DNA of 64,000 nt from Blastomussa wellsi. Lineage: Eukaryota; Cnidaria; Anthozoa; Scleractinia; Plerogyridae. Positions 33,401 to 42,181 of the stretch are shown here, piece after piece. The translations under genes were made by a program, and so were the position numbers. Each line of letters starts with the position of its first letter. The stretch's first letter is position 1. The DNA is taken from NCBI GenBank assembly GCA_947652115.1, contig OX393563.1, forward strand, positions 25,312,935 through 25,376,934, given 5' to 3'. The notes under the pieces are model-generated. The model ran no database searches. It had not been told where the DNA came from and saw only the letters and a list, made by a program, of their open reading frames with translations.

Positions 33401-33623
33401 GAAAGTAGTAACAGTAGTAGTAATGGTAAAGTTTGTATTGCCGATAGCTAATTTCTTGCAGTTTCTCAAACTAAATAGAACTGATATTTTCTGATTGCAT
33501 TTCTTATTTTAAACATCCTTCTTACTCTACACGCATGTTTGCTTTTTCCTTTCAGTGTATCTTGGACTTCTTGCTAAGTGGGCGATGAAGATCAAAGTCA
33601 AGTACAAAGAAGACAAGAATTAA
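21478..33623 (+). CDS. Possible four-exon host gene for a 92-residue membrane protein
   Basis: No single frame shows this; it is assembled from exon candidates with consensus splice sites. Exons: 21478-21563 (ATG; donor GTAAGAG), 24975-25037 (acceptor after TTTTCATTAG; donor GTAAGAA), 25445-25506 (acceptor TTTTGTAG; donor GTAAGTC), 33556-33623 (acceptor CCTTTCAG; TAA). Phases agree across all three introns, giving 92 codons without a stop. The product begins MDYLPFSPERKTW, has a hydrophobic stretch around residues 30-48 (ICIVCTTGIIL), and ends with a lysine-rich tail (KIKVKYKEDKN). That suggests a small single-pass membrane protein, perhaps mitochondrial; I do not recognise the family. Its last intron (8 kb) holds the DIRS-like element and a foldback. 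The start codon lies about 40 bp after the satellite. Another exon-like stretch at 24593-24680 would introduce a stop if included. Confidence 0.4.
22240..22680. repeat. Repeat-rich stretch with CCCTGTTTAGGAC motifs
   Basis: A G-run at 22256-22277 is followed by GGACCAAAATAACCTC and several copies of ACCCTGTTTAGGACC or ACCCTGTTCAGGACT (around 22320, 22350, 22575). These look like diverged internal repeats of a dispersed element. No gene is supported. Confidence 0.4.
23110..23880. mobile_element. Non-autonomous element with inverted termini of about 130 bp
   Basis: The left arm (about 23128-23260: ATATGACACGAATTTTTTTT, CTAAAGAAAACG, GCTGGAAAAATCTAAAAAG, CAAAATACGCG) is the inverted counterpart of about 23745-23880 (GCGTATTTGGAAAGC, CTTTTTAGATTTTTCCAGC, CGTTTTCTAAAG, TTCGTGTCATAT). 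The middle includes matching GTGACGTCAC segments near 23498 and 23694. No transposase is seen. A second foldback is nested inside the left arm at 23262-23442. Confidence 0.75.
23262..23442. mobile_element. 181-bp foldback MITE with 9-bp target duplication (Mutator-like)
   Basis: It starts TAGCCTGCGTAGCAAGCGTT and ends with the inverted form AACGCTTGCTGCGCAGGCTA. The interior alternates AGAGCGATTT and AAATCGCTCT. It is flanked on both sides by CCTTCAAAT (23253-23261 and 23443-23451), a perfect 9-bp duplication, which fits Mutator-like (MULE) insertions. A partial relative lies at 62195-62232. Confidence 0.8.
26386..26469 (-). repeat. Structured interspersed repeat, copy 2 (inverted)
   Basis: This is the reverse-complement relative of 9675-9756: it starts CATTCTCGTCCCCATAGCCC and ends GGGCTCTGGGGACACACGAT. 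It lies 156 bp from copy 3 in opposite orientation. Confidence 0.75.
26626..26709 (+). repeat. Structured interspersed repeat, copy 3
   Basis: Plus-strand copy with CTCCAGAGCCCTTCG at its start and AAGGGCTATGGGGACGAGAA at its end; it is closest to copy 2. The rest of 25507-27180 shows no supported gene. Confidence 0.75.
27365..28094 (+). pseudogene. DIRS-like retrotransposon Gag with CCHC zinc knuckle, frame-broken
   Basis: The likely start is the ATG at 27365 (MGSEQEAGDSLSPEL), in a frame open from 27194. It encodes a helical N-terminal region (DAQKNAILTAVNAQIQGLQ) typical of retroelement Gag-like proteins, and ends at 27832. At about 27800-27820 the coding character passes to the next frame (open 27756-28094) with a basic, Ser-rich linker and the zinc knuckle CFRCGKRGHWANFC (CCHC). 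The knuckle would bind the element RNA. The protein is therefore split by one frame change unless frameshifting is used. The polymerase frame overlaps its 3' end from 27931, a usual arrangement for a gag-pol overlap. Confidence 0.7.
27931..30042 (+). CDS. DIRS-like reverse transcriptase / RNase H polyprotein
   Basis: This is the longest open frame of the window, 703 codons and intact. The first roughly 60 residues overlap Gag and are probably not translated independently. The reverse transcriptase follows: LRLILDLSHLNKFV, FVFSFDLKSAYHHI (first catalytic Asp), FKVLPFGLTSAPYIFT, and YLDDG at 28750-28764 (the YxDD box). RNase H is seen as VVYSDASDTGFGG, LREILAV, WFTDNQNV and KADFLSR. A C-terminal segment (WGPHSIDRFA, LPRFNSRFWNPG, LWHSAPFWP) matches the region that follows RNase H in DIRS-type elements, often described as methyltransferase-like. 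DIRS elements integrate with a tyrosine recombinase; none is visible downstream, so the copy seems incomplete. It lies on the sense strand of the last intron of the possible host gene at 21478-33623. Confidence 0.85.
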   Translation: MALFLQLLAIFALKVDSPTIHPELPTYVFDAASEVTGPISVIPEINLCRQDPNLDCLEPCEFERDVQGSSLSFVQGKLCANSSFWQDTIQASDFVLDIIRNGYKILFRETPLPYSIENRSSARRQDSFVEGAISELMSRGCLREVSDYPQFCNPLHVAVQSSGKLRLILDLSHLNKFVVKKSVKYEDLRTVLQLFSPGMFVFSFDLKSAYHHIDICEEHRKFLSFKWPSVDGAMKFYEFKVLPFGLTSAPYIFTKVMRQLVKFWRGCGFLALTYLDDGIGGNLSRESAKNISVQVRKDLASAGFTSNDEKSNWEPVQNLVFLGMVLDFETGLIAIPEERIRKLKSSIDSCLQDNFISARGLASITGQIISMSCAVGNVTRLLTRNCYAAIERRTSWDQHLFVSPEIRNELSFWQSNIDSINGKPMSPKSSAVGVVYSDASDTGFGGYFVQCGQDLVSGTWSDEEMRTSSTLREILAVKFVLLSLLDQLSGLTVKWFTDNQNVPRIVSSGSSKGHLQSEALSIFNICCSRGISIEMEWIPRTQNDKADFLSRICDSDDWGLSWNTFQNIDLVWGPHSIDRFANYLNAKLPRFNSRFWNPGSEGIDSFVMDWAGENNFVCPPVCLIPRVLLHMRNCKALGTLVVPLWHSAPFWPMICADGVNFSNFIISWMDIPSSKEAFTPGRCNSIFGNEDLSFRMLALRIRF
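30043..31206. other. Non-coding stretch after the DIRS-like frame
   Basis: From 30060 to 30220 the DNA is T-rich. A G-run at 30361-30370 is followed by CTCACCCCTCCCC, and the remainder is AT-rich. No tyrosine recombinase and no clear terminal repeat of the DIRS element was found here. Confidence 0.4.
31207..31793. mobile_element. Foldback element of about 590 bp
   Basis: The outer arms pair: CTTAAAGTGCCCATAATGTC at the left and GACATTATGGGCACTTTAAAG at the right, continuing through TTTCGCTCAT, CACCTAATGAAC, AATCGAAAATTT-like and GCAATTTTTTTA segments. Inside, AGGTTCAGGAAC and GTTCCTGAACCTAGG, and ACACGTGATTTGG and its partner, also mirror each other. It is non-coding. Confidence 0.75.
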
Positions 33624-33809
33624 CTGTTAAGAACTCAGGACAATAATTTTAGAGGTAACAAGTTTGATTTAGCCACCGGAAATAATCTTTCCGAATATCC
33701 AATCAGACTCGGTTACAAGTCGGAATGGAGATATTAACTTTACAATAACACTTAAACAAATTTGAATAATCAGTTTTCAGGAAAATCAGTGAACAAATTT
33801 GAATAACCG

Positions 33810-34190
33810 TAGTCTCGCTGCAAACATTTTTTGAGGAGAGGTGTAATCTATCACTCTATTCTGGGACAGTAATAATTCGCTCTGAAGTTTTGGTAATGAC
33901 GTTGAAAGAGTTCCGTTAATTGTACGAGTTTGAGCAATAAAAGTTTTAAAATATTTTGCGACAGCCATTGACAAAAATGCTATGTAATTCGCCTCGACAT
34001 ATTTAAGTCACGAGTTTTCTAGCAATTTGTCAATGGCTGTTACGAAAAATTTAAAACTTTTATTGATCAAACTCATACAATTTACGGTAGTTCCTCAACG
34101 TCATTCTCAAAACTCAGAGCGAATTATTTCTGTCACGGAAAAAGTGATAGACAATCAAGACTTCTCCCGGCAAGAAAGCATGTTTTGATT
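33810..34190. mobile_element. Foldback element with 165-bp arms
   Basis: The left arm at about 33810-33975 and the right arm at about 34026-34190 are inverted copies. Landmarks: AATAATTCGCTCTGA/TCAGAGCGAATTATT, AATGACGTTG/CAACGTCATT, CAATAAAAGTTTTAAA/TTTAAAACTTTTATTG and CAGCCATTGACAAA/TTTGTCAATGGCTG. The loop is about 50 bp. It starts roughly 190 bp after the last exon of the possible host gene. Confidence 0.8.
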
Positions 34191-34381
34191 GCATAGTTTA
34201 TGATTTCAGATGAGATGTTGAGTACTGCGCCTAAACTTACAAATTCAAGTCAGAATCGTTAGTCTTAAATAATGAGGAGCAAAATTGTAAATATAATTTT
34301 CCTGTTTTACGCTTTCAAAACGAATTTAGTTCTGTTATTTTAAATCTCTCTTTGCAAATTAGTTAAAAGAAATATTAATTT

Positions 34382-34519
34382 CATTTTTCAATGTCTAAAC
34401 CAGAAATTACTAAGTGTGGAAATCACGACTCCATATACAATGAGTAAAACAAATTATTTAATTGTATATTGAGTCGTTATTTCCACACTTAGTAATTTCT
34501 GGTTTAGACATTGAAAATG
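34382..34519. repeat. Near-perfect long hairpin (59-nt arms, short loop)
   Basis: Left arm 34382-34441 (CAATGTCTAAACCAGAAATT, then ACTAAGTGTGGAAAT) pairs with right arm 34461-34519 (ATTTCCACACTTAGT, then AATTTCTGGTTTAGACATTG). Only a few mismatches occur, with a loop of about 19 nt. It may be a MITE; a transcript would form a long double-stranded hairpin. Confidence 0.85.
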
Positions 34520-35381
34520 GAATTGCTTAATGAGAACAATTACTTGTAAAATTTGTTTGATGTTTTAATAAATAAATACTCTTGCAATCGCTCTTGTTTC
34601 TTTCTTTTATTATCAAGCGTGCATAAATAAAAAATTGCGCTTTTAAAAGGGGCCTGGAAACTAGTCAAAATGTAGGCTATCTCTTTTACTACATTTTGAC
34701 TATGTAGGGTTGCCGAACGGAAAAAAACTTCTGCGATTTTGAACAGAGTCTAGCCTGAAATCAAAGCCATACTTAGGACTTTTGATGAGACCAATCCATT
34801 GCACGGTGCAAGATTTTTCCCGCCAAAAGACTTAGTATATTATTGACTCAAAACCAGACACCATTCAAAAGTACAGACATTTTTTTCCAAGGACAATTTT
34901 CCCGCCAAAAGACTTGGTTTTTGCCTTGACCCCTTTTTAAAAGCGCAAGACATACATGCATACATATACTTCATTTAACCTCGAAATTAGAGTAGCTAAA
35001 GAAAAGCTAGTATCAAGCTACAAGTACTAGTTACAAGTATCATTCTAATACTACTAAAATGTAGACTTATCCACGTTTACTCTTTTTAATTTGAGATATA
35101 CAAGATTGTCCTTTCAATGACTTTTCGAATGAGTTTCCCTGTTAGGTCTAAAATTACGTGTATCATAAGTCAACAACCAAGATTTTTATGTTAATCAATG
35201 AATTTCTTGAATCTTCTAGCGTAGTCTTTCACCTAAAATTAAAAGGAAAATTCAAGTCAATGGTTGGACCTGCATCATTCATCACACTATTAATAAAACT
35301 ATTCATGTAGTGTGATTGATTTAAACATAACTGCATAGAAGTTCATATCTATGGAGAAGAATTTAAGGTGGCTCATCTCAG

Positions 35382-37272
35382 TTTTTCAGAACCACACCAA
35401 CCCAGCTTTAACAGGCTACAGCTTCGCTGTCTTGCGCACATCAACTACAGATTGAACAAGGTTTCCAAAAAATGTACATTTCATTGGCATCGATGTTACC
35501 ATAGCAACGAAATGATGACGTCATGGTTTCTGAAAATCAGCATTTTTCTCGAAATCCAGACCTAAACTTTTAAAACGAAACCACGTCCCTTCTAGTAAAC
35601 ATTTAGATCTTCCACACTGCAAAGTTTAAAAAAAATTCTATGAGAGCGTTTTTGAAAAAAAGCTAGTTGAATATTTTGCTGTCAAAATTTAACAAGTTCG
35701 CCTTAGTATCTGTTAGTTTGCGATTCCAGTCCTTTCCATGTTTTATACCTTTGGCATAGAACAACTTTCCTGCAAGTTTTCATCCAGTTTGCTTCACTAG
35801 ATTTCTCTCTGCGAACTCAAAAGTAATGTCTTAAGCATTCACATTTTTCTCATATAAGGAACATCTTTGATATGGGAGCATCTATTTAAAAACTAGCTGA
35901 TAGAATTTTTTGAAAATCTCTAGATCGAAAGTTTAGCATGTTATGTGTCATCCCTGAAAATTTCAAAGGCACTGAACCATTTTAAGAGCGCGAAATATTT
36001 ATAAAAATATAGGATATTTTTGCATTCGCTGCCGAAAGTTTCGTTATCAGATTACTTGTTGATAGCTGGTTTGTTTCAGATGTTTATCTTTTGTCTATAT
36101 TCTACACATTTCTGTGCTTTGGAATCAGCAGGTTTGTCAGGCTTGACTTGCTGCGCTTGATTACCGCCTGGGCGATCGTGAAAATTTTATTCTTAATACT
36201 GAATAGCAGTTAGCATAAGGCTGCGGTGACGCATGACTTGCAGCTGTGTTGCAGCTCTCGTAAGCTTGCAATTATACTGCTAGTAGTTGTTATTGTTTTA
36301 GGGACTAGGGGCATCGTTCCTGTTGTTTGTTTCATTGTCATTTCAAAAACGAGAGCTGCTGCATCGCTCATCACAGTCTCACAGCCTCTCACATGCGTCA
36401 CCACAGCCCAATGCTAATTGCAAGACTGGCGAACTGCTATTGTATCAAGAATGAAATTTTCACGATCGTCATGGCTGTAATCAAACGCGGAAGGTCAAGC
36501 ATGGCAAATTTGCTGATCCCAAAGCACACAAATATGTAGAATATAGACAGAAGATAATACTTCTGAAACAAACCAGCTGTCAACAAGTAATCCGATAACA
36601 AAACTTTCCGCAGCGAATGCAAAAGTACCCTATATTTATATAAATATTTCGCGCTCTTAAAATGGTTCAATACCTTTGAAATTTTCGAGATAACACATAA
36701 CAAGCTAGACTTTCAAATCTAGAGATTTTAAAAAATTTCTATCGACTAGTTTTTAAATAGATGCTCCCATATCAAAGGCGTTCCTTCTATGAGAAAAATG
36801 TGAATATTAAAGACATTACTTTTGAGTTCGCAGAGAAAAATCTAGTGAAGCAAACTGGATAAAAACTTTCAGGGAAAGTTGTTCTATGCCAAAGGTATAA
36901 AACATGGAAAGGACATCGTTACAATCTACAGGAAGCCGCTGGAATCACGAACTAACATGTTAAATTTTGACAGCAAAATATTCAACTAGCTTTTTTTCAA
37001 AAACGCTCTCATATAATTTTTCAAAACTTTGCAGTGTGGAAGACCTAAATGTATACTAGATGGGACGTGGATTCGTTTTAAAAGTTTAGGTCTGGATTTG
37101 GAGAAAAATGTTGATTTTCAGAAACCATGACGTCATCATTTCGTTGCTATGGTAATACCGATACCAATGAAATGTACATTTTTGGAAACCTTATTCAATT
37201 TCTAGTTGCCCGACCGACGCAAGACAGCGAAGCTGTAGCCTATTAAAGCTGGGTTGGTGTAGTTCCGAAAAG
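35382..37272. mobile_element. Large foldback element, about 1.9 kb, arms of 800 bp or more
   Basis: The outer ends are CAGAACCACACCAACCCAGC at about 35387 and its counterpart GCTGGGTTGGTGTAGTTCCG at about 37250. The arms stay collinear and inverted inwards: GAAATGATGACGTCATGGTT/AACCATGACGTCATCATTTC, TTTTATACCTTTGGCATAGA/TCTATGCCAAAGGTATAAAA and TGATAGAATTTTTTGAAAAT-type blocks. The centre at about 36210-36420 is itself imperfectly mirrored (GGTGACGCATG/CATGCGTCACC). No protein is supported; short frames at 36.2-36.7 kb follow from the palindrome. Confidence 0.85.
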
Positions 37273-38551
37273 CTTCAATTATGATTCAATATTACTTTCT
37301 TAATCTTCTACAGCCCGAGTAAAACTTTGTTATAAACACGTCTATGCATGGCCTACCTACTTTTCATTTTGGTTCTATTTATTTATCAAAGCGACCCTTT
37401 TGTTCCAAGATTAAAATAGAAAGTCCCAAAACTAGTTACAATGCATTTTCGTTAATGTAAGTTATGAGAATTTGACAGTGGATCAAGACATCCCTAATAT
37501 TCATGCCTGTTATTCTTATTGCTACTCCAATTCGATAAAACTGCAGATTTTCTTACTGAATGCCTTACATTTCCTTTAACATTTACTCTGAGAAATGTTA
37601 CATAACAATTTCACATGGAATAATTGTAAATCCTTTCCATACGGACTTTTGTTTCCTTACTTTTGTACATTGAATACAACACAATCAGTGTCAATAACAA
37701 TTTTTGAGAATCACCGCCTAGACGTGTTTTTCACATCTTTTTCACATTTTTCAAGTATATCAATTTCAATCCTTTTCTATAAAAGCCATCCTTGTTTCTT
37801 CTCAGTGTACTTCTTTGGTGTTTTTCTACCTTTGTAAACAATTATTTCAAGGTTTTTGATTTGAGGCTTGATTAGACTAACTTCACTCTTGGTAACTAAA
37901 GTGCATTTAAAAAACTATCATTTCGGTGTACCACAGCTCGATTTGAAAATTCCAAACTGTTGCACAATTTCTCAGGACAAGACAGAGCACCGTTAACGAA
38001 TCTATAGCTACGTCATGGTTTGTACATCCTGAAAATTTAGCCTAAATTTGTTTGTCATTTGTAATCCCCATCAATCTTCTCCATCCTTGTTTTCTGTATC
38101 ACCTCTTTGGTGTTTTTCTTCCTTAGTAGACTAATGTTCTGTAGTTTCCAACATTGAAAGGGTAATTTTCTTCCATGCAAAGAAAGAAAACAACTCAAAA
38201 TATAGTGAGGTAAATAGCTTGCTACAATTCAATTAACTTCTGTGAAACAATCTAGCGGCAGCAGTTAAAGAATCAATCGACACCCAAAGAATGAGTTCTT
38301 TTCATCAAAGTTGAAAAACTTTTCTGCTTGCTTGAACAGCATCAAATATCTTATACATCTACTTTATAGAGCAGTCTTGGGAAAATTGTAGTATTTACTG
38401 GGCAACGGCCTTTTGGCCTTCTTTGGGGTACCATAAAAAAACTGTACACAGAATTACGACAATTCTACTGGTGCGAAACAAATACACAATAATTGGCGAA
38501 CAAGTTGTGATTTTTTTCTTGGCATTACTAATTACATAGAAACAAAAAACA

Positions 38552-38838
38552 GGTTTGAAACACCCTTAACTTTAGGTTTAATAACTTACAACTCAAAATC
38601 TAGCTTGTTGTTCTCCATTTTTTATTGTTAAATACTGATTAGCTCGTCAGGATACAACTTGTTTAAAGTTAACAAAATTTCCAGGAATGGTTTCAGAGCC
38701 ACCTAAACTGTTTGAAAATTTATGGTGCCTCCGAAACCGCTCTTTGGTTGATCACAATTCAGTAATAAACAAGGGGGTTCACTGATCTCGTTTTTGAGTT
38801 ATAAGCACTTAAAGCAAAACTTAAGGGTGTTTGTAACC
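38552..38838. mobile_element. Foldback element of about 290 bp
   Basis: GGTTTGAAACACCCTTAACTTT at 38552 and AAACTTAAGGGTGTTTGTAACC at the right end are inverted copies. ACTTACAACTCAAAA/TTTTTGAGTTATAAG and GGTTTCAGAGCCACC/GGTGCCTCCGAAACC continue the arms. It is non-coding. Confidence 0.75.
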
Positions 38839-39558
38839 AGTTATACTGTTGCTATGGTAACCAGAAATGTCACGAAAACGGTGGACACTGGCCTGGATAT
38901 CCAGAGTTTGATAATGTCCGTTGTGTGAGTGGCAGCCACAGTCATAACGCAACCAGGTCACCTAACAACACGCGTGACTTCGCGGTCCAGTGAAGCCGTA
39001 ATCAATATGCAAGCGTAAGCGCAGCATCTTCACACAAAGCGCCTTTTGTTGTCGGACAATCCTTCAAATCCTGACTAACCTCAAAGGCGATTTCACGTAT
39101 TCCAATGATACACCTTGGTGTAGAAAGTTCGTTTATAGCAAACATAAGAGCATGAAAAATTACGATCATTGTGGGTGTCTTTCAGTGTAATTATATTTAA
39201 GAAAGATTAATAACTTTTCGTGTTTACATAATTTTACTTAACGTCTAAATATAATGCTGACAGGTATTGAATCGATTGTAATTATGTTTTAGAAAGTTCA
39301 AGAACGTGAGTGAATTGAAACAAAGCTTGTTTTGTGTTGAAATAACACGGGCCTGCTGAATATTTATATAAAAGAACAACAGAATAACACGTGCAGAACA
39401 ATAGGTTGCATACCTTTTCGCCATAGCAAAAACGCATACCTTTTCGCCATAGAAAAAGATTTTGCAAAATCAAAAGTTGTTTTTAAGGCTTGATTTTGTT
39501 GGGGCGCAAAGGTATTTAATTGACGTCATTATGACGTAAAAGAATTTCATTGACATCA

Positions 39559-40140
39559 TTATGTCACAATAAAAGGTTTTAAACTGCGGTATTTAAAAAC
39601 AGAGAGAGAGATTTTTTCCCGCAGCCTCTCTTTGAGTTCACGATATTTCTGCATTTCACGAGAGATCTGTTTGAATTCAGCGTCGGAAACATTGTTATCG
39701 TCAAGAGCTTGAGAGACGGAGCTTTTTATTGAGTCATGCTTTGCAAGGGCGAGAGCTTGAATTTTCGTGTGCTTTTTAACTTTCCTTTCAAGCTTCTTGT
39801 TAACAACAGACAGGCCTGTGGGAGCAAACCCAAGGAGGGCGGCAATTCCAGCAACAGGCGCACCGACCACAATTCCGACGCCAGTAAGTAAAGATGCAAC
39901 GGCCCTGGAAGACAGGGCGGCACTTGCAAAGCCAAGAGACACCACGGAATAGTGAATCACTTTGCGAGCTTTCTTGTATTTTTTCAATACAAGCCTGTAA
40001 TGTTCAGCCTCATCGGCAATTTCTTTTTCAATTTTGCTGATCTCAGTTAGCCGGAAATTTTCGGTTCTTTCCAGGGGAAGCTCTGGATAAATAGGCGGAG
40101 CACTTGGCAGAGCACTTTTCAACACATTTGCCGAAGACAT
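39559..40140 (-). CDS. Element 2 hydrophobic-core membrane protein
   Basis: The frame is open from 40158, but the first true ATG is at 40140 (MSSANVLKSALPSAPP), giving 193 residues. It has a proline-rich start, a charged helix (residues about 30-58), a long hydrophobic Gly/Ala-rich segment at about residues 65-110 (ASLLTGVGIVVGAPVAGIAA) that could span a membrane once or twice, then a basic helical tail. I do not recognise a named family. Its position, at the left end of the packed gene block and in tandem with the next minus-strand gene, suggests a virion or membrane-associated element protein. It is intact. The DNA just beyond it (39.4-39.55 kb) contains a repeated CATACCTTTTCGCCATAG and paired GACGTCATTATGACG/GACATCATTATGTCA motifs, possibly terminal or regulatory sequence. 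Confidence 0.55.
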   Translation of the reverse strand: MSSANVLKSALPSAPPIYPELPLERTENFRLTEISKIEKEIADEAEHYRLVLKKYKKARKVIHYSVVSLGFASAALSSRAVASLLTGVGIVVGAPVAGIAALLGFAPTGLSVVNKKLERKVKKHTKIQALALAKHDSIKSSVSQALDDNNVSDAEFKQISREMQKYRELKERLREKISLSVFKYRSLKPFIVT

Positions 40141-40154
40141 GGTATAATAACATT

Positions 40155-40601
40155 TCAATTTATTTCTAAAAGGAAATAAATTGGGAACCCGTGAAAGTCA
40201 AATAGTTCGCCATTTTCATTTTTTACCGAGATGGTCAAACTTGACACTTCTTTGCCTGTATTTGTGGCCCTCAGAACATGTTGCTCCCCGCTCTGATATG
40301 AAACTTTTTCATAAGGCTTTCCTTTTATGTCAAAGCTCGCAAGAACACTCGAGCGCTTGCCGTTTAAAAGGTTCTGCTCTCTGTCCACTAAATCACAGTG
40401 GATAAAATAAAAGTTCTCAGTTTTTACACCATCGAGAACAATTTGCATGAAAACAACATTTCTGTCTGGTTTACCAAGAAGTTTTTTCAAACTATCACTC
40501 AAACCAAATTCTGCGTTAATTTTGTGTGTGTTTGGAGCAGTAATAACGGTTCTCCTGAATGTACCCCGCGTTGCAGAAAATATATTTTCACGAATGCGAA
40601 G
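40155..40601 (-). CDS. Element 2 putative structural protein, 5' end uncertain
   Basis: The convincing part is 40155-40502 (115 codons from a TTG). The same frame is open and protein-like back to 40601 (for example FRRTVITAPNTHKINAEFG), where a TAG closes it, so the gene either begins elsewhere by a frame change or has lost its start. The sequence is beta-rich and ends FDFHGFPIYFLLEIN, reminiscent of compact jelly-roll or capsid-associated proteins, but I cannot name the family. It is in tandem with the minus-strand membrane gene; its start region overlaps DNA that also looks partly coding on the plus strand (40398-40691), so the boundary between divergent genes is blurred here. Confidence 0.45.
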   Translation of the reverse strand, partial: LRIRENIFSATRGTFRRTVITAPNTHKINAEFGLSDSLKKLLGKPDRNVVFMQIVLDGVKTENFYFIHCDLVDREQNLLNGKRSSVLASFDIKGKPYEKVSYQSGEQHVLRATNTGKEVSSLTISVKNENGELFDFHGFPIYFLLEIN

Positions 40602-40682
40602 CTAGCACAAGCCAAGGCGTGGGCGGCCTTTTCTGCACGGTTTCCGAGGGCCGACAAAAGCAAATTTGAAGCACAGACATTT

Positions 40683-42181
40683 TTTGCGTAGGACCACACA
40701 GCAACAGCTGAAATATTTTACAAAGAGGGTCCCGGCAGTCTGCAAAGCGTCTTCGGTTCAGATCGCAAATATTGGAGTGCAGGTATGAAAAGCGCGCTGG
40801 GTTTGGTTGACGTTGGCGGCTTCCCTTACCAGTTAACGCCCAGCACAGAAAAAAGTTCGCTGCCGGTTCCAGCAGTTCCATTGGAAGATGCGGCACCAAG
40901 TTTGAAGAAAATATTCAACAAAGCAATCAACATTTATGTCGCCCCTAACCAGTATTTTACAACAAAGTTCAGAGAGGTATTTTCCAAGGAACAACAGAAG
41001 TTCGAAACGTCAAAGCCCGCAAAAAGATGGCTGGCGGGGCCAAATCTATCTTTCTGGGAACAACAGCTGAATTTTGCAGTGTGGTGTGCAACGACAGGTT
41101 GCGGAATATCTCGAGAAGTATTTGACAACACAACGCTGAATCTGCCGCCGCAGGTGCGGGCTTTCTACATCTTCCACGTGTACTTCATGGTTCGGTGCAT
41201 CCTGTATCAGCTCGGAGGCATCCAAAGCGTGAGCGCGTTGCCGGGCGACCCAACATTCAGTCCAACCAACAACAACCATGACGTGGCGTCTTAAAAAAGA
41301 TTGTGCACAGAGTTCGGCATTCCCCCATCAACCGATTTCCGCTACACGCGAGGACCAAACCACGGGCTGGGGAGCGTTTACATTTATTGCCGCGACCCTT
41401 TCATACTGAACGTGCCCTATCCATCGGCAAAAGCAAAATTCGACGACGAGGACCCAAGGGCGACAGAAAAGGGAATTTCAGTATGCTTCATAAGAAACGA
41501 CGCCGTGGAAGAGCAATTCAACTGGTTCGCGCCCAAAACCTCGGCAGGTTTGACCCAGGCGGGTTTGTCGCGAATAAACCAGTCGATAGAGGCGTTCGTG
41601 TATTGCATTTTGGGCGCCCAAGTCAACGTCCGCAGCAGCATCCTGGGCGAAGGGGGGCGCGCAAAGGAGGGGCAGAGCGAGTTCCTCGTCTTAGTGGAAG
41701 ACGCGATAAGGCAGCCTGACCTGGCAAAAAGCGTGCAGCATTATCAGCTGGCGGTGGATGAGGCAAAGGTGAGGCTCAACCTTGCTGTATGCCTGGGGGC
41801 CTGGCTGATGCCCGCACAGATGGTAATTAACACAGAAAGCACGGTTGGCTACAACAACCGACTGAAACAGGCGATTCCGGGTATGAAGCTGGGGGTCAAC
41901 GACGGGGCAAACAAAAGCACAAAAAAGCTGCGCTTCAGCTGATGGGTGGCAGGGAATTGAAAACAAACCGGCCAAACAGTCACCCTTCGAATCCTATTCA
42001 CAAAGCAGCAATAGCAAAAAAAGAGCCGACGCCTGTGATCCAAACAGCTGCAGAGGAGCAAACGGAATCTGAACTAACGCCACCGGCTGGCTCTGGCAGC
42101 CAGACACATCTCGACAACAAAATAGCTGTCGTTGTTGGCGCGGTTGCTGTTGCGGGTTTGGCATTCTTGACATTGCATTAA
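40683..42181 (+). pseudogene. Element 2 candidate virion protein, broken by a stop and a frame change
   Basis: One frame is coding-like from about 40692 to 41942. It is interrupted by TAG at 40689-40691 at its upstream edge and by TAA at 41292-41294, just after NNNHDVAS. Beyond that it continues for 213 residues (LNLAVCLGAWLMPAQMVINT, SRINQSIEAFVYCILGAQV) to a stop at 41940-41942. Sequence in the adjacent frame, 41942-42181, continues the same style and ends in a hydrophobic segment (AVVVGAVAVAGLAFL). The frame change lies in or near the A-run at about 41917-41929. The intact protein would be roughly 500 residues with one C-terminal membrane span. I do not recognise a defined domain; abundance and position suggest a structural (minor capsid or vertex) protein. 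Confidence 0.5.

Noticed and set aside
36210..36703. Overlapping frames in the centre of the 1.9-kb palindrome
   Set aside because: Frames appear on both strands because the sequence is self-complementary; no domain or codon bias.
41303..41719. 138-codon Arg-rich frame overlapping the element 2 virion-type gene
   Set aside because: Shadow frame; the frame starting at 41301 has the natural composition and the continuing gene.
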